The position numbers and the translations under genes are program-made. Shown piece by piece: positions 18,201 to 26,866 of a DNA stretch of 64,000 nucleotides (within the stretch, counting starts at the first letter, position 1; each line of letters begins with the position of its first letter). Below the pieces are notes generated by a model, which was given only the letters and a program-made list of their open reading frames with translations, was not told where the DNA came from and made no database searches. Origin of the DNA: Herbidospora yilanensis (GTDB taxonomy: Bacteria > Actinomycetota > Actinomycetes > Streptosporangiales > Streptosporangiaceae); NCBI RefSeq assembly GCF_001570565.1, contig NZ_BBXE01000036.1, positions 1 through 64,000 of the forward strand. The letters run 5' to 3'.

Positions 18201-18370
18201 AGGGCGCCCGCCCGTCTGGCCTCTTCGACCCCGCCGGTGACCAGCGTGGTCTTGCCGATCCCGGCCTCGCCGGTGACCAGCACCAGGCCGCCGTGGCTGT
18301 CGAGGGCCCGGCCGATCTCGGCGCGCAGCAGCCCCGCGGGATGGTCGCGCCCGATGAGCTGAGAGTCCAT
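15239..18370 (-). CDS. large STAND-type AAA ATPase regulator
   Basis: A 1043-residue protein. Residues 1-330 form a signal-transduction ATPase domain with Walker A TGEAGIGKTTLV (33-44) and Walker B VVVLDDLHWAD, followed by the RTGGNPFFVEQ sensor region typical of MalT/LuxR-LAL and adenylate-cyclase-associated ATPases. The centre (about 340-860) is helical TPR-like repeats. Unlike LAL regulators there is no C-terminal LuxR HTH: the tail has a coiled coil (RYRRHLARLDEEIDRAA..., about 940-985) and ends in a basic ARKTVTARIRDTLRKLGE segment that could be a winged helix. Convergent with the exporter, 4 bp apart. Trigger and target unknown. Confidence 0.8.
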   Translation of the reverse strand: MDSQLIGRDHPAGLLRAEIGRALDSHGGLVLVTGEAGIGKTTLVTGGVEEARRAGALVLGGSCWQSGGAPGYWPWVQVIRALRRAGEWSSVGPDAAEVLAILLGERSGGGKEVLDGFRLYDAVTTALVSVAQRRPVVVVLDDLHWADTASLKLLEFAAQHTWFERLLLLGTYRDVEAEAPDHPLAPLIMPLVAKSTCISLTGLGRDEVGALMARTAGRVPEPAVVDEVHRRTGGNPFFVEQTTRLWQGGGSVTAIAPGVRDALQKRVSLLPPRVAELLTDASVLGREFHRDVLAALAGLPAARVDGLLGQAVAARLVVQSGEGRLAFAHDLVRETLYESLGEGAAGRHARVITVLDADPALKALLLPADQARHAYQAGRELPSAVAVERLLSAAGEAHGRMAIDESIGHLRRAADRGEGLEPRRRAMIAMELSSCLFHLDDVEETRATLESAWTFAQQTGDPDLLARVAISYYRIDGPGMIGGFPGGRSTEVVRIAYQALIGSDPTTPDAMADELAVHIAAVARAGDDHEALAFGLAARHDVLFGLGTAAERIELTSEMETVARRASDTDTEHFAASLRWVALLEAGDPAYLDQFSESTAFALRVGGERMIFSARVDQSIIMTLAGRFAEAEEFLRGAIEVIAEDSREMFGFMSDHVLWSALLHQGRFAEIPAVLERLRSTGHNQVDLLAGITALQAGDLAGALSVLPDDRLDAYPRSFAPLGLRFIAHAAAESADPELTAWATETLLPHSGGWLVSIGGCDIAGPVDHWLGVLAASRGRWDDAIARFTAARDSAVAFQARPWVVEAEVGLGRALLAAGEPLRGRVALDEAAAEAAELGMRHIRRKVEEIRPEAAPARPPRLAPTFRRDGDVWELAYDDLVVRMPDAKGLRDLHLLLGSPGTDIPAVRLLNPEGGREVVAARGFGGDAVLDDEAKARYRRHLARLDEEIDRAAGLGDDERAAALDRERQALLDELRAAAGLAGRDRRLGDEAERARKTVTARIRDTLRKLGERHPSLASHLRGSISTGSSCGYRPESPVRWRL

Positions 18371-18520
18371 CAGATCCTCCTGACGGGGAGATCGGGTGCG
18401 GGCGGGCGGGAGAAACCGCCCCCTACCGGGAGCGGAGGAGTAGCTCCTCTACGCTATCGACCGGCGCCGACATTTTGCGTTGTGAAACCAGTGCGGGGAT
18501 CATGCAGAATGAGGCACTGA

Positions 18521-18594
18521 GCGCCCTTAGCTCAGCCGGATAGAGCAGTGGACTTCTAATCCACCGGTCGGGGGTTCGAATCCCTCAGGGCGCG
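18521..18594 (+). tRNA. tRNA-Arg (anticodon UCU)
   Basis: A 74-nt cloverleaf. The acceptor stem GCGCCCT (18521-18527) pairs with AGGGCGC (18587-18593), discriminator G at 18594. The anticodon arm TGGAC-TTCTAAT-CCACC has a G-C-rich stem and anticodon TCT, and the T arm is GGGGG-TTCGAAT-CCCTC with one G-T pair. The CCA end is not encoded. It reads rare AGA codons. Confidence 0.95.
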
Positions 18595-18603
18595 CGCATC
18601 TCC

Positions 18604-18861
18604 CTAAGCCGACGACTCCTCTTCGGGCTCGTCGGCCGGTTCCTCTCGGCCGAACAGCAGGGCCAGCACCTTCAGGGCCCTGGCGCTGTGTTTCTCGGAG
18701 AACGTCGCCGCCGACGCCTCGACGACCAGCAATATCGCGAGCACGGCCGCCACTCCGAGGGCGACCGCGAGAAACAGGCCGGTGGAGTCCTCCGGGGCCA
18801 TCGCGAATGACCCCGCGGCCGCGGCGGCGCTCGATGTGGGCACGACCCACCTGGCGTTCAC
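18604..18861 (-). CDS. small single-span membrane protein
   Basis: Up to 85 residues from a GTG; an in-frame ATG at 18801 would give 65 residues (MAPEDSTGLFLAV...). One membrane helix (LFLAVALGVAAVLAILLVV) is followed by a cytoplasmic-type tail that ends in an acidic run (EEPADEPEEESS). Neither start has a clear Shine-Dalgarno. Not recognised as a named family. The stop lies 10 bp from the tRNA-Arg 3' end on the opposite strand. Confidence 0.5.
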   Translation of the reverse strand: MNARWVVPTSSAAAAAGSFAMAPEDSTGLFLAVALGVAAVLAILLVVEASAATFSEKHSARALKVLALLFGREEPADEPEEESSA

Positions 18862-19022
18862 GGGAGAGACATTTCGTGTCCGGGTCCCTTCGCTCAGCAG
18901 TGACTCAAAAGATCAAGCCCTTGCTTGCCGCGAGCCTATCCGACGGCGGTCACGCTCCGTAGCAGGTCGTGAGTGGTTTTTCCAGTGCCGCCCCGGTCGT
19001 GCTTCGGCTACCCTCAGGCCGC

Positions 19023-19808
19023 ATGTTCGTTGTGTCGCGGGCCGACGAAGTCCCGCTGTCCGGCGGCGACGTCACCGAGGGCGTGGTCCGGGTCGGTGAC
19101 ACGGTCCGCCGTCCGCTGAAGGCCACCTCGCCCGCCGTCCACACGCTGCTCCGTCATCTGGAGGCCGTCGGGTTCGACGGCGCGCCCCGGGTGCTGGGCA
19201 TCGACGAGCTGGGGCGGGAGGTGCTGACCTTCGTGCCGGGCGACGTGCCGGGGCGGCCCTTCCCGGCGGGTGAAGACGTGCTGGCCGAGCTGGCCCGGCT
19301 GCAGCGGCGCTATCACGACGCGGTCGCGGGGTTCCGGCCGGGGCCCGGCGCGGTCTGGGAGACCGGGTCGGCCGACGACGCCGAGCCCGAGGTCGTCGGG
19401 CACTGCGACGTCACGCCCGAGAACGTCGTGTTCCGCGACGGGCTGCCGGTGGCGCTGATCGACTTCGACATGGCACGGCCGGTGTCCCGGTTGTTCGACG
19501 TGGTCACCACGTTGCGTCACTGGGCGCCGATCGCCGATCCGGTCGACCGCGACCGCGGCGATCTCGACACCGGGCGGCGCATCCGGGTGTTCGCCGACGC
19601 CTACGGGCTGAGCGCCGCCGAGCGGCTGCGGCTGCTGCCCACCGCGCGGTTGCGCCTCGATCGTTCCTACACCGCCATGAAGCACAAGGCCGAGACCGAG
19701 GGCGGCGGATGGGCGGTCATGTGGGACGCGGGCATCGGGCAGCGCATCCGGCGGGCCGCCGCGTGGCTTGATGCGAATGAGGATGATCTGCACCGTTTCC
19801 TCCAATAG
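19023..19808 (+). CDS. APH-fold phosphotransferase
   Basis: A 261-residue protein of the aminoglycoside phosphotransferase/choline kinase superfamily. The catalytic loop is GHCDVTPENVVF (HxDxxPxN form) and the metal-binding segment is VALIDFDMARPVSRLFDV. The N-terminal lobe has DTVRRPLKATSPAVHTLLRHLE. Members phosphorylate small molecules or act as general kinases. Resistance should not be assumed, as many chromosomal copies have unknown substrates. ATG at 19023 chosen; the reading frame extends 18 codons further without a convincing start. cobD begins 14 bp after the stop. Confidence 0.8.
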   Translation: MFVVSRADEVPLSGGDVTEGVVRVGDTVRRPLKATSPAVHTLLRHLEAVGFDGAPRVLGIDELGREVLTFVPGDVPGRPFPAGEDVLAELARLQRRYHDAVAGFRPGPGAVWETGSADDAEPEVVGHCDVTPENVVFRDGLPVALIDFDMARPVSRLFDVVTTLRHWAPIADPVDRDRGDLDTGRRIRVFADAYGLSAAERLRLLPTARLRLDRSYTAMKHKAETEGGGWAVMWDAGIGQRIRRAAAWLDANEDDLHRFLQ

Positions 19809-19825
19809 GAGAGAATGCGTGCGTG

Positions 19826-20713
19826 ATGGGGGAGGAAGCACGGGGGATCGCGCTCGGGGTGGCCTTGGACGCATTGGTCGGAGATCCCCGGCGGGGGCAT
19901 CCGGTGGCGCTGTTCGGGACCGCCGCGACCACGCTGGAACGGCGGGTCTATCGCGACTCCCGCACCCGGGGACTGATCTTCACCGCGGTGTGCGTCGGCT
20001 CGGTGACCGCCCTGGGCGCCCTGCTCCCAAGGAAGACGGTGGTCACGGCCGCCGCCACGTGGGCGGTGCTCGGCGGCACCACCCTCGCCCGTGAGGGCGC
20101 GAGCATGGCGCGGCACCTGGCCGACGACGACCTCGCCGCCGCCCGCCGCCGGTTACCGCACCTCTGCGGCCGCGATCCGGGCAACCTGGGCGAAGACGAA
20201 CTGGCCCGCGCGACCGTCGAGTCGCTCGCCGAGAACACCTCCGACGCCGTCGTCGCGCCTCTCTTCTGGGGCGCGGTCGCGGGGGTGCCCGGCCTGCTGG
20301 CCTACCGGGCGATCAACACCCTCGACGCCATGGTCGGCCACCGTTCGCCCCGCTACGAGCGGTTCGGCTGGGCGGCGGCCCGCCTCGACGACGCCGCCAA
20401 CTACATTCCGGCCCGTCTCACGGGGTTGCTCACCGCGTTGTGCTCCGGTCGTTTCCGGCCCACTCTCAGAACCATTCTTCTGTACGGCTCCCGCCACCCC
20501 AGCCCCAATTCCGGCCAGTGCGAGGCGGCCTTCGCCGGAGCCCTGAACGTGACCCTGGGCGGCGTCAACGACTACGGCGGCCGCCTCGAACACCGTCCCG
20601 AACTCGGCGACGGCCCCCGGCCCACGAAGCGGGACATCTCCCGCGCGGTGACGCTGGCCAGGCGGGTGGCCTGGGCGGCGGCCGCCCTGGCGGTGCTGGC
20701 GAGGCGGCGATGA
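19826..20713 (+). CDS. cobD: adenosylcobinamide-phosphate synthase CobD/CbiB
   Basis: A 295-residue integral membrane protein (296 from the GTG at 19823) that attaches aminopropanol phosphate to adenosylcobyric acid. Family motifs are [15 protein letters not shown] at the N-terminus, [20 protein letters not shown] (about 130-149), [26 protein letters not shown] and the [17 protein letters not shown] segment (about 230). GGAG at about 19808 lies upstream. It overlaps cobQ by ATGA. The aminopropanol-arm precursor would come from CobC, encoded 22 kb away. Confidence 0.93.
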   Translation: MGEEARGIALGVALDALVGDPRRGHPVALFGTAATTLERRVYRDSRTRGLIFTAVCVGSVTALGALLPRKTVVTAAATWAVLGGTTLAREGASMARHLADDDLAAARRRLPHLCGRDPGNLGEDELARATVESLAENTSDAVVAPLFWGAVAGVPGLLAYRAINTLDAMVGHRSPRYERFGWAAARLDDAANYIPARLTGLLTALCSGRFRPTLRTILLYGSRHPSPNSGQCEAAFAGALNVTLGGVNDYGGRLEHRPELGDGPRPTKRDISRAVTLARRVAWAAAALAVLARRR

Positions 20714-22170
20714 AGGGCGCGCTGCTGGTCGCCGGGACCACCTCCGACGCCGGGAAGAGCGTCGTCACCACCGGGATCTGCCGGTGGCTGGCCCGCCGGG
20801 GGGTGCGGGTCGCGCCGTTCAAGGCGCAGAACATGTCGCTCAACTCCTTCGTCACCGCCGACGGCGCCGAGATCGGGCGGGCGCAGGCGACCCAGGCCGC
20901 GGCCTGCGGCGTCGAGCCGACGGCCGACATGAACCCGGTGCTGCTCAAGCCGGGCAGCGACCGCCGCAGCCAGGTCGTGGTGCGGGGCCGGCCGCTCGCC
21001 GACGTCGACGCGCTGACGTACCCGAACCTGAAGCAGCACCTCAAGGCGGTCGCGCTGGAGTCGCTGGCCCGGTTGCGGGCCGAATACGACGTCGTGGTGT
21101 GCGAGGGCGCGGGCAGCCCGGCGGAGATCAACCTGCGGGCCGACGACATCGCGAACATGGGCCTGGCGCGGGCGGCCGGCCTGCCGGTGGTCGTCGTGGG
21201 CGACATCGACAGGGGCGGGGTGTTCGCCCACCTCTACGGCACCCTGGCGCTGCTGGAGCCCGAGGACCAGGCGCTCGTCTCCGGGTTCGTGATCAACAAG
21301 TTCCGGGGCGCGGTCGAGCTGCTCGAACCGGGGCTCGACATGCTGCGCGGGCTGACCCACCGCGAGGTCTACGGGGTGCTGCCCTGGCTCGACGGATTGT
21401 GGATGGACGTCGAGGACTCCCTCGCGCTCGACGACCGGCCGGACACCGGCGACGGCCACATCGACGTCGTCGTGGTGCGCTATCCGCGCATCTCCAACTT
21501 CACCGACCTCGACGCCCTGGCCGCCGAACCCGGGGTGAACGTCAGGTTCGTCACCTCGCCCCGCGAGATCGCCAAGGCCGACCTGGTCGTGCTGCCCGGC
21601 TCCCGGGCCACGGTGAGCGACCTCGCCTGGCTCAGGGAACGCGGCATCGCCGACGCCCTGCTCAGGAGACGGGGCCCGATCGTCGGGATCTGCGGCGGTT
21701 ACCAGATGCTCGCCGAGAGCATCCACGACGACGTCGAGTCGAAGCTGGGCACGGTGCCCGGATTGGGCCTCCTCCCGGCCACAGTCCGGTTCGTACCGGA
21801 AAAAGCGCTGGCCAGGCCGACGGGTGAGGCATACGGTCACCGCGTGGCCGCGTATGAGATCCACCACGGCGTCGTCACCCCCGCCCCGGGTGCCGAACCG
21901 TTCCTCGACGGGTGCCGCCGTGGCGACGTGTGGGGCACCACCTGGCACGGGGCCTTCGAGAACGACGGGTTCCGCCGGGCGTTCCTGGCCGAGGCCGGCC
22001 TGCCGGTCGAGAGCGCCGTCGACTTCGCCGGGCTGCGCGAGCGGCGCCTCGACGCCATCGGCGACCTGATCGAACGGCACCTCGACACCGACGCCCTGAT
22101 CGACCTGATCACGACAGGCCCGGGACACGGAAAGGCCGTCATCCCGCCGGGCGGCCCCCGATGGGCCTGA
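20710..22170 (+). CDS. cobQ: cobyric acid synthase CobQ
   Basis: A 486-residue glutamine-dependent amidotransferase that amidates four side chains of adenosylcobyrinic a,c-diamide. The N-terminal dethiobiotin-synthetase-like ATP-binding domain begins [20 protein letters not shown] and continues with [14 protein letters not shown]. The C-terminal GATase domain has the nucleophile in [12 protein letters not shown] and the YEIHHGVV histidine. Length is normal. Translationally coupled to cobD. No B12 riboswitch was recognised upstream of the pair. Confidence 0.95.
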   Translation: MKGALLVAGTTSDAGKSVVTTGICRWLARRGVRVAPFKAQNMSLNSFVTADGAEIGRAQATQAAACGVEPTADMNPVLLKPGSDRRSQVVVRGRPLADVDALTYPNLKQHLKAVALESLARLRAEYDVVVCEGAGSPAEINLRADDIANMGLARAAGLPVVVVGDIDRGGVFAHLYGTLALLEPEDQALVSGFVINKFRGAVELLEPGLDMLRGLTHREVYGVLPWLDGLWMDVEDSLALDDRPDTGDGHIDVVVVRYPRISNFTDLDALAAEPGVNVRFVTSPREIAKADLVVLPGSRATVSDLAWLRERGIADALLRRRGPIVGICGGYQMLAESIHDDVESKLGTVPGLGLLPATVRFVPEKALARPTGEAYGHRVAAYEIHHGVVTPAPGAEPFLDGCRRGDVWGTTWHGAFENDGFRRAFLAEAGLPVESAVDFAGLRERRLDAIGDLIERHLDTDALIDLITTGPGHGKAVIPPGGPRWA

Positions 22171-22271
22171 TCGCGGTCACCGCCGCCTTCGCCGTCGTCG
22201 GCCTGGCGACGGGGATCGCCCTGCTCGCGACGGTCCGGCGGCACCACCGCCGCCGGCCGCCCCGCCCGTGA
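22161..22271 (+). CDS. possible 36-residue membrane peptide
   Basis: ATG at 22161 overlaps the last codons of cobQ and reads [18 protein letters not shown], then a basic tail [11 protein letters not shown] ending at 22271. One hydrophobic helix with a strongly positive C-terminal end could be a single-span peptide. No own ribosome binding site is needed if coupled to cobQ. Could also be a chance frame; no family is recognised. Confidence 0.35.
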   Translation: MGLIAVTAAFAVVGLATGIALLATVRRHHRRRPPRP

Positions 22272-22274
22272 CCG

Positions 22275-23297
22275 CTACGAGCCGTTCTTCTGGGCGCTGA
22301 TCCAGTTGTCGATGGCCGTCCACTGGTCGAACAACCAGGAGATCTGGGCCTCGCGTTCCCTCGGCACGTCCTCGGCCGCCCAGCGCCACCACTTGGCCGT
22401 GATGCGGGCCTCTTCCGGCAGGTGCCGCCACACGTCGCCGAGGGTGATCAGGTCGTCGAGGCCGGTGTGCGCGACGAAGATCACGTCGGCTTCCGGGCAG
22501 GCGGTCATCGCCGCGATGGCCCCGTTGGGCCGGGGCGGCAGCAGGTGGGCGAGGCGTTCGGCGCGGGCCGCCTCGGCGCGCAGGCCGCGTTCGCGCAGCC
22601 GCCTTATCGCCCGGAACCGGCGGCCCGGGGTGAAGTTGCCGCCCTCCGGGAAGATCACGAGGGCGTCGTCGGCGTCCATGTCGGAGGCCAGCCGGGAGAT
22701 CTGCGCCACGATCCCGCTCTCGGCGGTCTTCTTCGGCACGAACGCGTTGGGCAGCCGGTTGATCACCACGTCGACCGACGGGTCGAACTGCAGGGCCGCC
22801 TTCATCACGATGCGCGGACGCCGCTGGTAGCGGGCCAGCAGGTGGTAGACGAGCAGGAACGAGTCGCCGGGGCCGGCGTGGCGCGACAGGACGATGATCG
22901 GCCGGGTCAGCCGGCGGGCGGCCTCCTCGCCGGTCAGCGCGGGCTCGTCTATGGAGACCGAGAGCCGGAAGATGGCCACCGCCGCGTTGTAGACGTTGGT
23001 CAGCAGCCAGCGGATCAGGGCGTAGTGGCGTTCCTGGTGGCCGGCCTCGCTCAGCCGCCCCCCGAAGCCCGACGCCACCCACAGTTCGAGGCTGGCGATC
23101 AGCGCCGCCGACTCCAGCGCCAGCCACACCACGGCGAACACCACCAGCCGCATGCCCCGGCGGCGCGGCGGCGGCAGGCGCAGGCCGACGATGAATCCGA
23201 ACACGAGCCACACCGGCAGGGTGACGATGACGGCGACGGTCAGCACGATCACCAGCGGCGCGAAGACCAGCCGCCGGACGATCCGGGGAGGGAGCAT
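22275..23297 (-). CDS. PlsC-like acyltransferase
   Basis: A 340-residue membrane-associated 1-acylglycerol-3-phosphate acyltransferase-like protein. Two hydrophobic segments cover residues 10-40 and 50-75. The acyltransferase motif H-x4-D is LSRHAGPGDSF (about 138-148), followed by the acceptor-binding motif IFPEGGNFTPGRRF (about 213-226). Likely role is phospholipid or related lipid acylation at the cytoplasmic membrane. It is the last gene of a minus-strand run with the patatin gene 19 bp upstream, which suggests joint lipid metabolism. Confidence 0.82.
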   Translation of the reverse strand: MLPPRIVRRLVFAPLVIVLTVAVIVTLPVWLVFGFIVGLRLPPPRRRGMRLVVFAVVWLALESAALIASLELWVASGFGGRLSEAGHQERHYALIRWLLTNVYNAAVAIFRLSVSIDEPALTGEEAARRLTRPIIVLSRHAGPGDSFLLVYHLLARYQRRPRIVMKAALQFDPSVDVVINRLPNAFVPKKTAESGIVAQISRLASDMDADDALVIFPEGGNFTPGRRFRAIRRLRERGLRAEAARAERLAHLLPPRPNGAIAAMTACPEADVIFVAHTGLDDLITLGDVWRHLPEEARITAKWWRWAAEDVPREREAQISWLFDQWTAIDNWISAQKNGS

Positions 23298-23316
23298 GAC
23301 CGTGGGCCTCCTTAGT

Positions 23317-24138
23317 TCATAGGTCCGCCAGGTAGGCGGCGGAGGCCTCGTAGGCGCGGCCCGCGTGGCGGGCGATCCGGGAGGCGTCGCGGTAGCGGAG
23401 GTCGGACAGGCCGGGACGGCCGCCGAAGGCGGCCGGCATCACGTGGACCTCGATGTCGTCGGACAACGAGGCCATCTCTTCGGCGAAGCGGTGACGGCGG
23501 GCGATCTCGAAGGCGACCAGGCCGACCTCCCACGGCTTCGCGGGAGGTTCGAGCGGGCGCTCGATCCGGCCGACGTGCAGGACGAAGATGCGGGTCGCCC
23601 CCAGGGCCACCGCGCGGCCGACCGGGATGCTGTGCACCAGCCCGCCGTCGACGAAGTGCTCACCGCCGATGCGCACGGGCGGCAGCAGCCCCGGCACCGC
23701 GCACGAGGCGAGCACCGCGTCGGCGAGCGGCCCTTCGGTGAACCAGTGGGCGCGGGCCCTCTGGATCGACGCGGCGACGCACTGGAAGGGCACCTCCAGC
23801 TCCTCGAACGTGCCGGGCAGGTGGCCTCCCAGCAGGCGGCGCAGCGGGTCGATCGGGTGGAGGTGGGTGCCGGTCCGGGCCAGGGTGGACAGGCGGGTCA
23901 TCCACGAACCGGCGAACGCGGTCCGCACGATGTGGGTGCTCCAGAGCTCGCTGAGCCGGTCGACGGCGTCGGCCGGGTGGGCGGCCAGGACGACCCCGTT
24001 CAGCGCGCCCACCGAGGTGCCGACGATCAGGTCGGGCTTGATGCCGGCCTCGGCGAGGGCGCGCAGCATGCCGACCTCGTGGGCGCCGAGGACCCCGCCG
24101 CCACCGAGTACGAACGCCGTCTGGTTCACGTATTCCAA
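23317..24138 (-). CDS. patatin-like phospholipase
   Basis: A 273-residue lipid acyl hydrolase with a Ser-Asp dyad. The oxyanion hole is GGGGVLG (12-18), the nucleophile elbow is GTSVG with Ser42, and Asp164 lies in FVDGGLVHS. No signal peptide, so cytoplasmic or peripheral at the membrane. Neighbours are a PlsC-like acyltransferase downstream and a quinone oxidoreductase 6 bp upstream, all on the minus strand. Confidence 0.9.
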   Translation of the reverse strand: MEYVNQTAFVLGGGGVLGAHEVGMLRALAEAGIKPDLIVGTSVGALNGVVLAAHPADAVDRLSELWSTHIVRTAFAGSWMTRLSTLARTGTHLHPIDPLRRLLGGHLPGTFEELEVPFQCVAASIQRARAHWFTEGPLADAVLASCAVPGLLPPVRIGGEHFVDGGLVHSIPVGRAVALGATRIFVLHVGRIERPLEPPAKPWEVGLVAFEIARRHRFAEEMASLSDDIEVHVMPAAFGGRPGLSDLRYRDASRIARHAGRAYEASAAYLADL

Positions 24139-24144
24139 CCTAGG

Positions 24145-25092
24145 TCAGGGAATGAGGAGCAGTTTCCCGGTCGTCCGGCGGCCTTCCAGGTCGTCGTGGG
24201 CCCGGCGGGCCTCGGCCAGGGGGTAGCGGTTGTAGACCGCCACGTCGAGTGACCCGTCGGCGACCCAGCCCAGCACGTCGTCGGCCCGTTCGAGCAGCTC
24301 GGCGCGGGTGGCCACGTAGTGGCCCAGGGTCGGGCGGGTGAGGAACAACGAACCGGCCGCGTTCAGGCGCTGGGGGTCGAACGGGGGGACCGGGCCGCTG
24401 GCGGCCCCGTAGAGGGCCAGCAGGCCCCGGGGGCGCAGGGCCGCGAGGGAGTCTTCGAAGGTGGCGGCGCCGACGCCGTCGTACACGACATGACAACGGT
24501 TGCGGACGCCGGCGGCCACGTCGCCGTAGCGGAGGACCTCGTCGGCACCGGCCGCGCGGGCGAGCTTCTCCTTGGCTGCGGAGGAGACGGTGCCGATCAC
24601 GTGGGCGCCGCGCATCTTGGCCATCTGGATCAGCAGCAGGCCCATGCCCCCGGCGGCGGCGTGGATCAGCACGACCTCGCCCTCGCGCACGTCGTGGGTC
24701 GAGCGGGTCAGGTAGTGGGCCGTCATGCCCTGGAGCAGCACCGCCGCCGCCAGGTCGAGGTCGAGGCGGTCGGGGACCGGCACCAGCCGGTCGGCCGGGA
24801 CGATCTGCTTCTCGGCGTAGCTGCCGACGACGTTGGCCCAGGCCACCCGGTCGCCCAGGCCGACCTCTGTGACGCCGGGGCCGGTGGCGCACACCGTGCC
24901 GGCGCCCTCGGAGCCCGGGACGAACGGGGTCGGGAGCGGGTAGCGGCCCTCGCGGTGGTAGACGTCGATGAAGTTGACGCCGCTCGCGGCGACCTCGACC
25001 AGCGCCTCGCCCTCCCCGGGGACGGGGTCGGGCACCTCCGCGTGGTCGAGAGCCGATGAGCCGCCTGGTGTGGTGACGATGATCGCTCGCAT
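24145..25092 (-). CDS. NADPH:quinone oxidoreductase (zinc-independent MDR family)
   Basis: A 315-residue medium-chain reductase. The N-terminal GroES-like domain includes VAASGVNFIDVYHREGRYPL and PFVPGSEGAGTV, and the nucleotide fold has VLIHAAAGGMGLLLIQMAK with GAHVIGTVSSAAK. The catalytic zinc ligands of alcohol dehydrogenases are absent, as in QOR/zeta-crystallin enzymes. Likely reduces quinones or enones with NADPH in the cytoplasm. Confidence 0.9.
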   Translation of the reverse strand: MRAIIVTTPGGSSALDHAEVPDPVPGEGEALVEVAASGVNFIDVYHREGRYPLPTPFVPGSEGAGTVCATGPGVTEVGLGDRVAWANVVGSYAEKQIVPADRLVPVPDRLDLDLAAAVLLQGMTAHYLTRSTHDVREGEVVLIHAAAGGMGLLLIQMAKMRGAHVIGTVSSAAKEKLARAAGADEVLRYGDVAAGVRNRCHVVYDGVGAATFEDSLAALRPRGLLALYGAASGPVPPFDPQRLNAAGSLFLTRPTLGHYVATRAELLERADDVLGWVADGSLDVAVYNRYPLAEARRAHDDLEGRRTTGKLLLIP

Positions 25093-25102
25093 GGCGCCTT
25101 TT

Positions 25103-26716
25103 CTACCCGTCCAGTTGGCCTCTGAGTATGAAGTTGTCGAAGGCCAGCCTCATCGACGACTCCCCGTCGGGCTGGACGCGGCCGATGGTCCCGATGTCTC
25201 CGGTGGGCAGGCCGTTGGTGTCGGTCTGCGACAGCACCTGCTGCCCGTTCACCCACATGTTCAGCACGACGGACCTGCCCTCGCCGGGGTCGCAGGAGAC
25301 GTACAGGTTGAACTTGTCGGTGAGGCCTTCGACGGTGCCGCTGGCGATGATGCCCCCGGAGCCCCCGGCGACCCGGCGGATGCGGGCCTCGCTGGAGCCG
25401 GTCACCAGGAACTCGTAGCGGTTGTCCTTGTAGTTGTCCTTGGACGCGCGGCAGAAGAGGCCGTATTCGCCGCTGCCGACCAGGTCGGCGGTCTGGATGT
25501 CGACGCCGATGGTCAGCCCGAGCGGGGTGACCGGGGTCGGCGACGGGCCGGGGGTCGGCTCCTGCTCCGCCACGAACGGGATCGGCGCGGAGGTGACGTT
25601 CTCGGGGTTCTCGGAGTTCAGGTCGACCGCGTAGGTGCCCTGCGGGGTGTAGCCGTAGCCGTAACCCGAGTCGGGGTCGTAGGTGCCGGGCCAGTCGCCG
25701 TTGGTGGTGAAATCCTCCTGGTAGAGGGTGGCCAGGTTCACCGGCGGGCCGCCGGGCCCGGCCAGGGCGCGCACCCCGATGACGCCGGCCGTCACGGCGA
25801 CCGCCGCCGCGACCGCGACGCCCGCGACCAGCCGCCCCCGGTTGGCCGGCCCGCGGCGCAGCGGCGCGCTCTGCTTCCAGGTCTGGGCCACCGTGTGCTG
25901 GGCGATCTCCGGGGTGACCCGGCCGACCATGTTGTCGAGGAGCTGCTGCGCGGACGGGCGGTTGGCCGGGTCCTTGTCGAGCGCGGCCCGCACGAGCTGG
26001 CGCATCTGCGGTTCGAGGTTGTCGAGCACCGGCTCGGAGTTGAGCACCTGGAAGATCACGGCGGGCAGCGCCTCGCCGTTGAACGGGGCCCGGCCGCTGG
26101 CCGCGAACGCCACCAGGCAGCCCCACGAGAACACGTCGCACGCGGGCGAGATCGCCTCGCCGCGCAGCACCTCGGGCGCCATGTAGCGGGGGGTGCCGAC
26201 GAGCTCGCCGGTGTGGGTCACTCCGCCGAACGTGTCGAGCGCGCGGGCGATGCCGAAGTCGATCACCCGGGGGCCGACGGGGGACAGCAGCACGTTGGAG
26301 GGCTTGAGGTCGCGGTGGACGATCCCGGCGGCGTGGATGGCGGTGAGGGCGGTGGCCACGCCGACCGCCAGGGCCTCCAGGCTCGACCCGGTCAGCGGGC
26401 CCGACCTCTCCACGGCCTGTTCGAGGTTGGGGCCCTCGACGTATTCGGTGACGACGTAGAGCTGCTCGCCGTCGAGGTCGGCGGAGAGCACGGCGGCGGT
26501 GCAGAAACGGCGTACCCGCTGGGCCGACTCGGCCTCGCGGCGGAACCTCACCCGGAAGTTCTCGTTCTGGCTGTACTCGGTGTTGATCACCTTCACGGCG
26601 ACCTTCCGGCCGGATTCGTCCTGGCCGAGGTAGACGGTGCCCATGCCGCCCCGGCCGAGCCGGCCGGTGATGCGATAGGGCCCTATCTGCTGAGGTTCGT
26701 TCGCCACGACGACCAA
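25103..26716 (-). CDS. transmembrane Ser/Thr protein kinase with extracellular beta domain
   Basis: A 537-residue Hanks-type kinase. The kinase domain occupies residues 13-270: glycine loop GRLGRGGMGTVYLG, Lys42 in VAVKVI, catalytic Asp136 in HRDLKPSN, Asp153 in DFG, and the activation segment ending YMAPEVL. A membrane helix follows (296-317). The extracytoplasmic part (about 330-537) has no PASTA repeats but a beta-rich domain resembling a LamG/concanavalin fold (RYEFLVTG, LYVSCDPGEGRSV, MRLAFDNFILRG). A ligand sensor is likely, possibly for glycan. Its start faces the SOS-controlled operon. Confidence 0.88.
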   Translation of the reverse strand: MVVVANEPQQIGPYRITGRLGRGGMGTVYLGQDESGRKVAVKVINTEYSQNENFRVRFRREAESAQRVRRFCTAAVLSADLDGEQLYVVTEYVEGPNLEQAVERSGPLTGSSLEALAVGVATALTAIHAAGIVHRDLKPSNVLLSPVGPRVIDFGIARALDTFGGVTHTGELVGTPRYMAPEVLRGEAISPACDVFSWGCLVAFAASGRAPFNGEALPAVIFQVLNSEPVLDNLEPQMRQLVRAALDKDPANRPSAQQLLDNMVGRVTPEIAQHTVAQTWKQSAPLRRGPANRGRLVAGVAVAAAVAVTAGVIGVRALAGPGGPPVNLATLYQEDFTTNGDWPGTYDPDSGYGYGYTPQGTYAVDLNSENPENVTSAPIPFVAEQEPTPGPSPTPVTPLGLTIGVDIQTADLVGSGEYGLFCRASKDNYKDNRYEFLVTGSSEARIRRVAGGSGGIIASGTVEGLTDKFNLYVSCDPGEGRSVVLNMWVNGQQVLSQTDTNGLPTGDIGTIGRVQPDGESSMRLAFDNFILRGQLDG

Positions 26717-26760
26717 CCGTACAGAAACCGGGGGAAATGAACTACGTCATACCCTGACGT

Positions 26761-26776
26761 TCGAACTTGCGTTCAA
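26761..26776 (+). promoter_or_regulatory. LexA (SOS) box 1
   Basis: TCGAAC-TTGC-GTTCAA matches the actinobacterial SOS box TCGAAC-N4-GTTCGA at 11 of 12 arm positions. It lies 91 bp before the DUF6504 start. Confidence 0.75.
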
Positions 26777-26782
26777 CGTGCT

Positions 26783-26798
26783 GAGAACATATGTTCGA
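26783..26798 (+). promoter_or_regulatory. LexA (SOS) box 2
   Basis: GAGAAC-ATAT-GTTCGA matches 10 of 12 arm positions of the same consensus. Its centre is 22 bp from that of box 1, two helical turns, so both dimers would lie on one DNA face. Position fits repression of the DUF6504-dnaE2 operon; the divergent kinase gene could also be affected. Confidence 0.75.
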
Positions 26799-26866
26799 TA
26801 CAGCACCGCCCGCCCCTTCCCCCGGGTGGCGATCGCAGGCAACTGGGAGCCATCGGGAGAAGGTCC

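Noticed and set aside
15311-18520. A 1069-codon open frame on the plus strand
   Set aside because: It is antisense to the STAND ATPase gene. Composition is that of a GC-rich shadow (Gly/Arg/Ala/Gln/Val runs, no domains), while the minus strand has clear Walker motifs.
19023-19808. Aminoglycoside resistance gene
   Set aside because: Only the general APH fold is visible. Chromosomal APH-fold kinases often have other substrates, and no resistance-specific motif can be claimed.
19600-19826. Cobalamin riboswitch before cobD-cobQ
   Set aside because: No B12-box-like motif was found in the short leader, where the upstream gene ends 14 bp before cobD.
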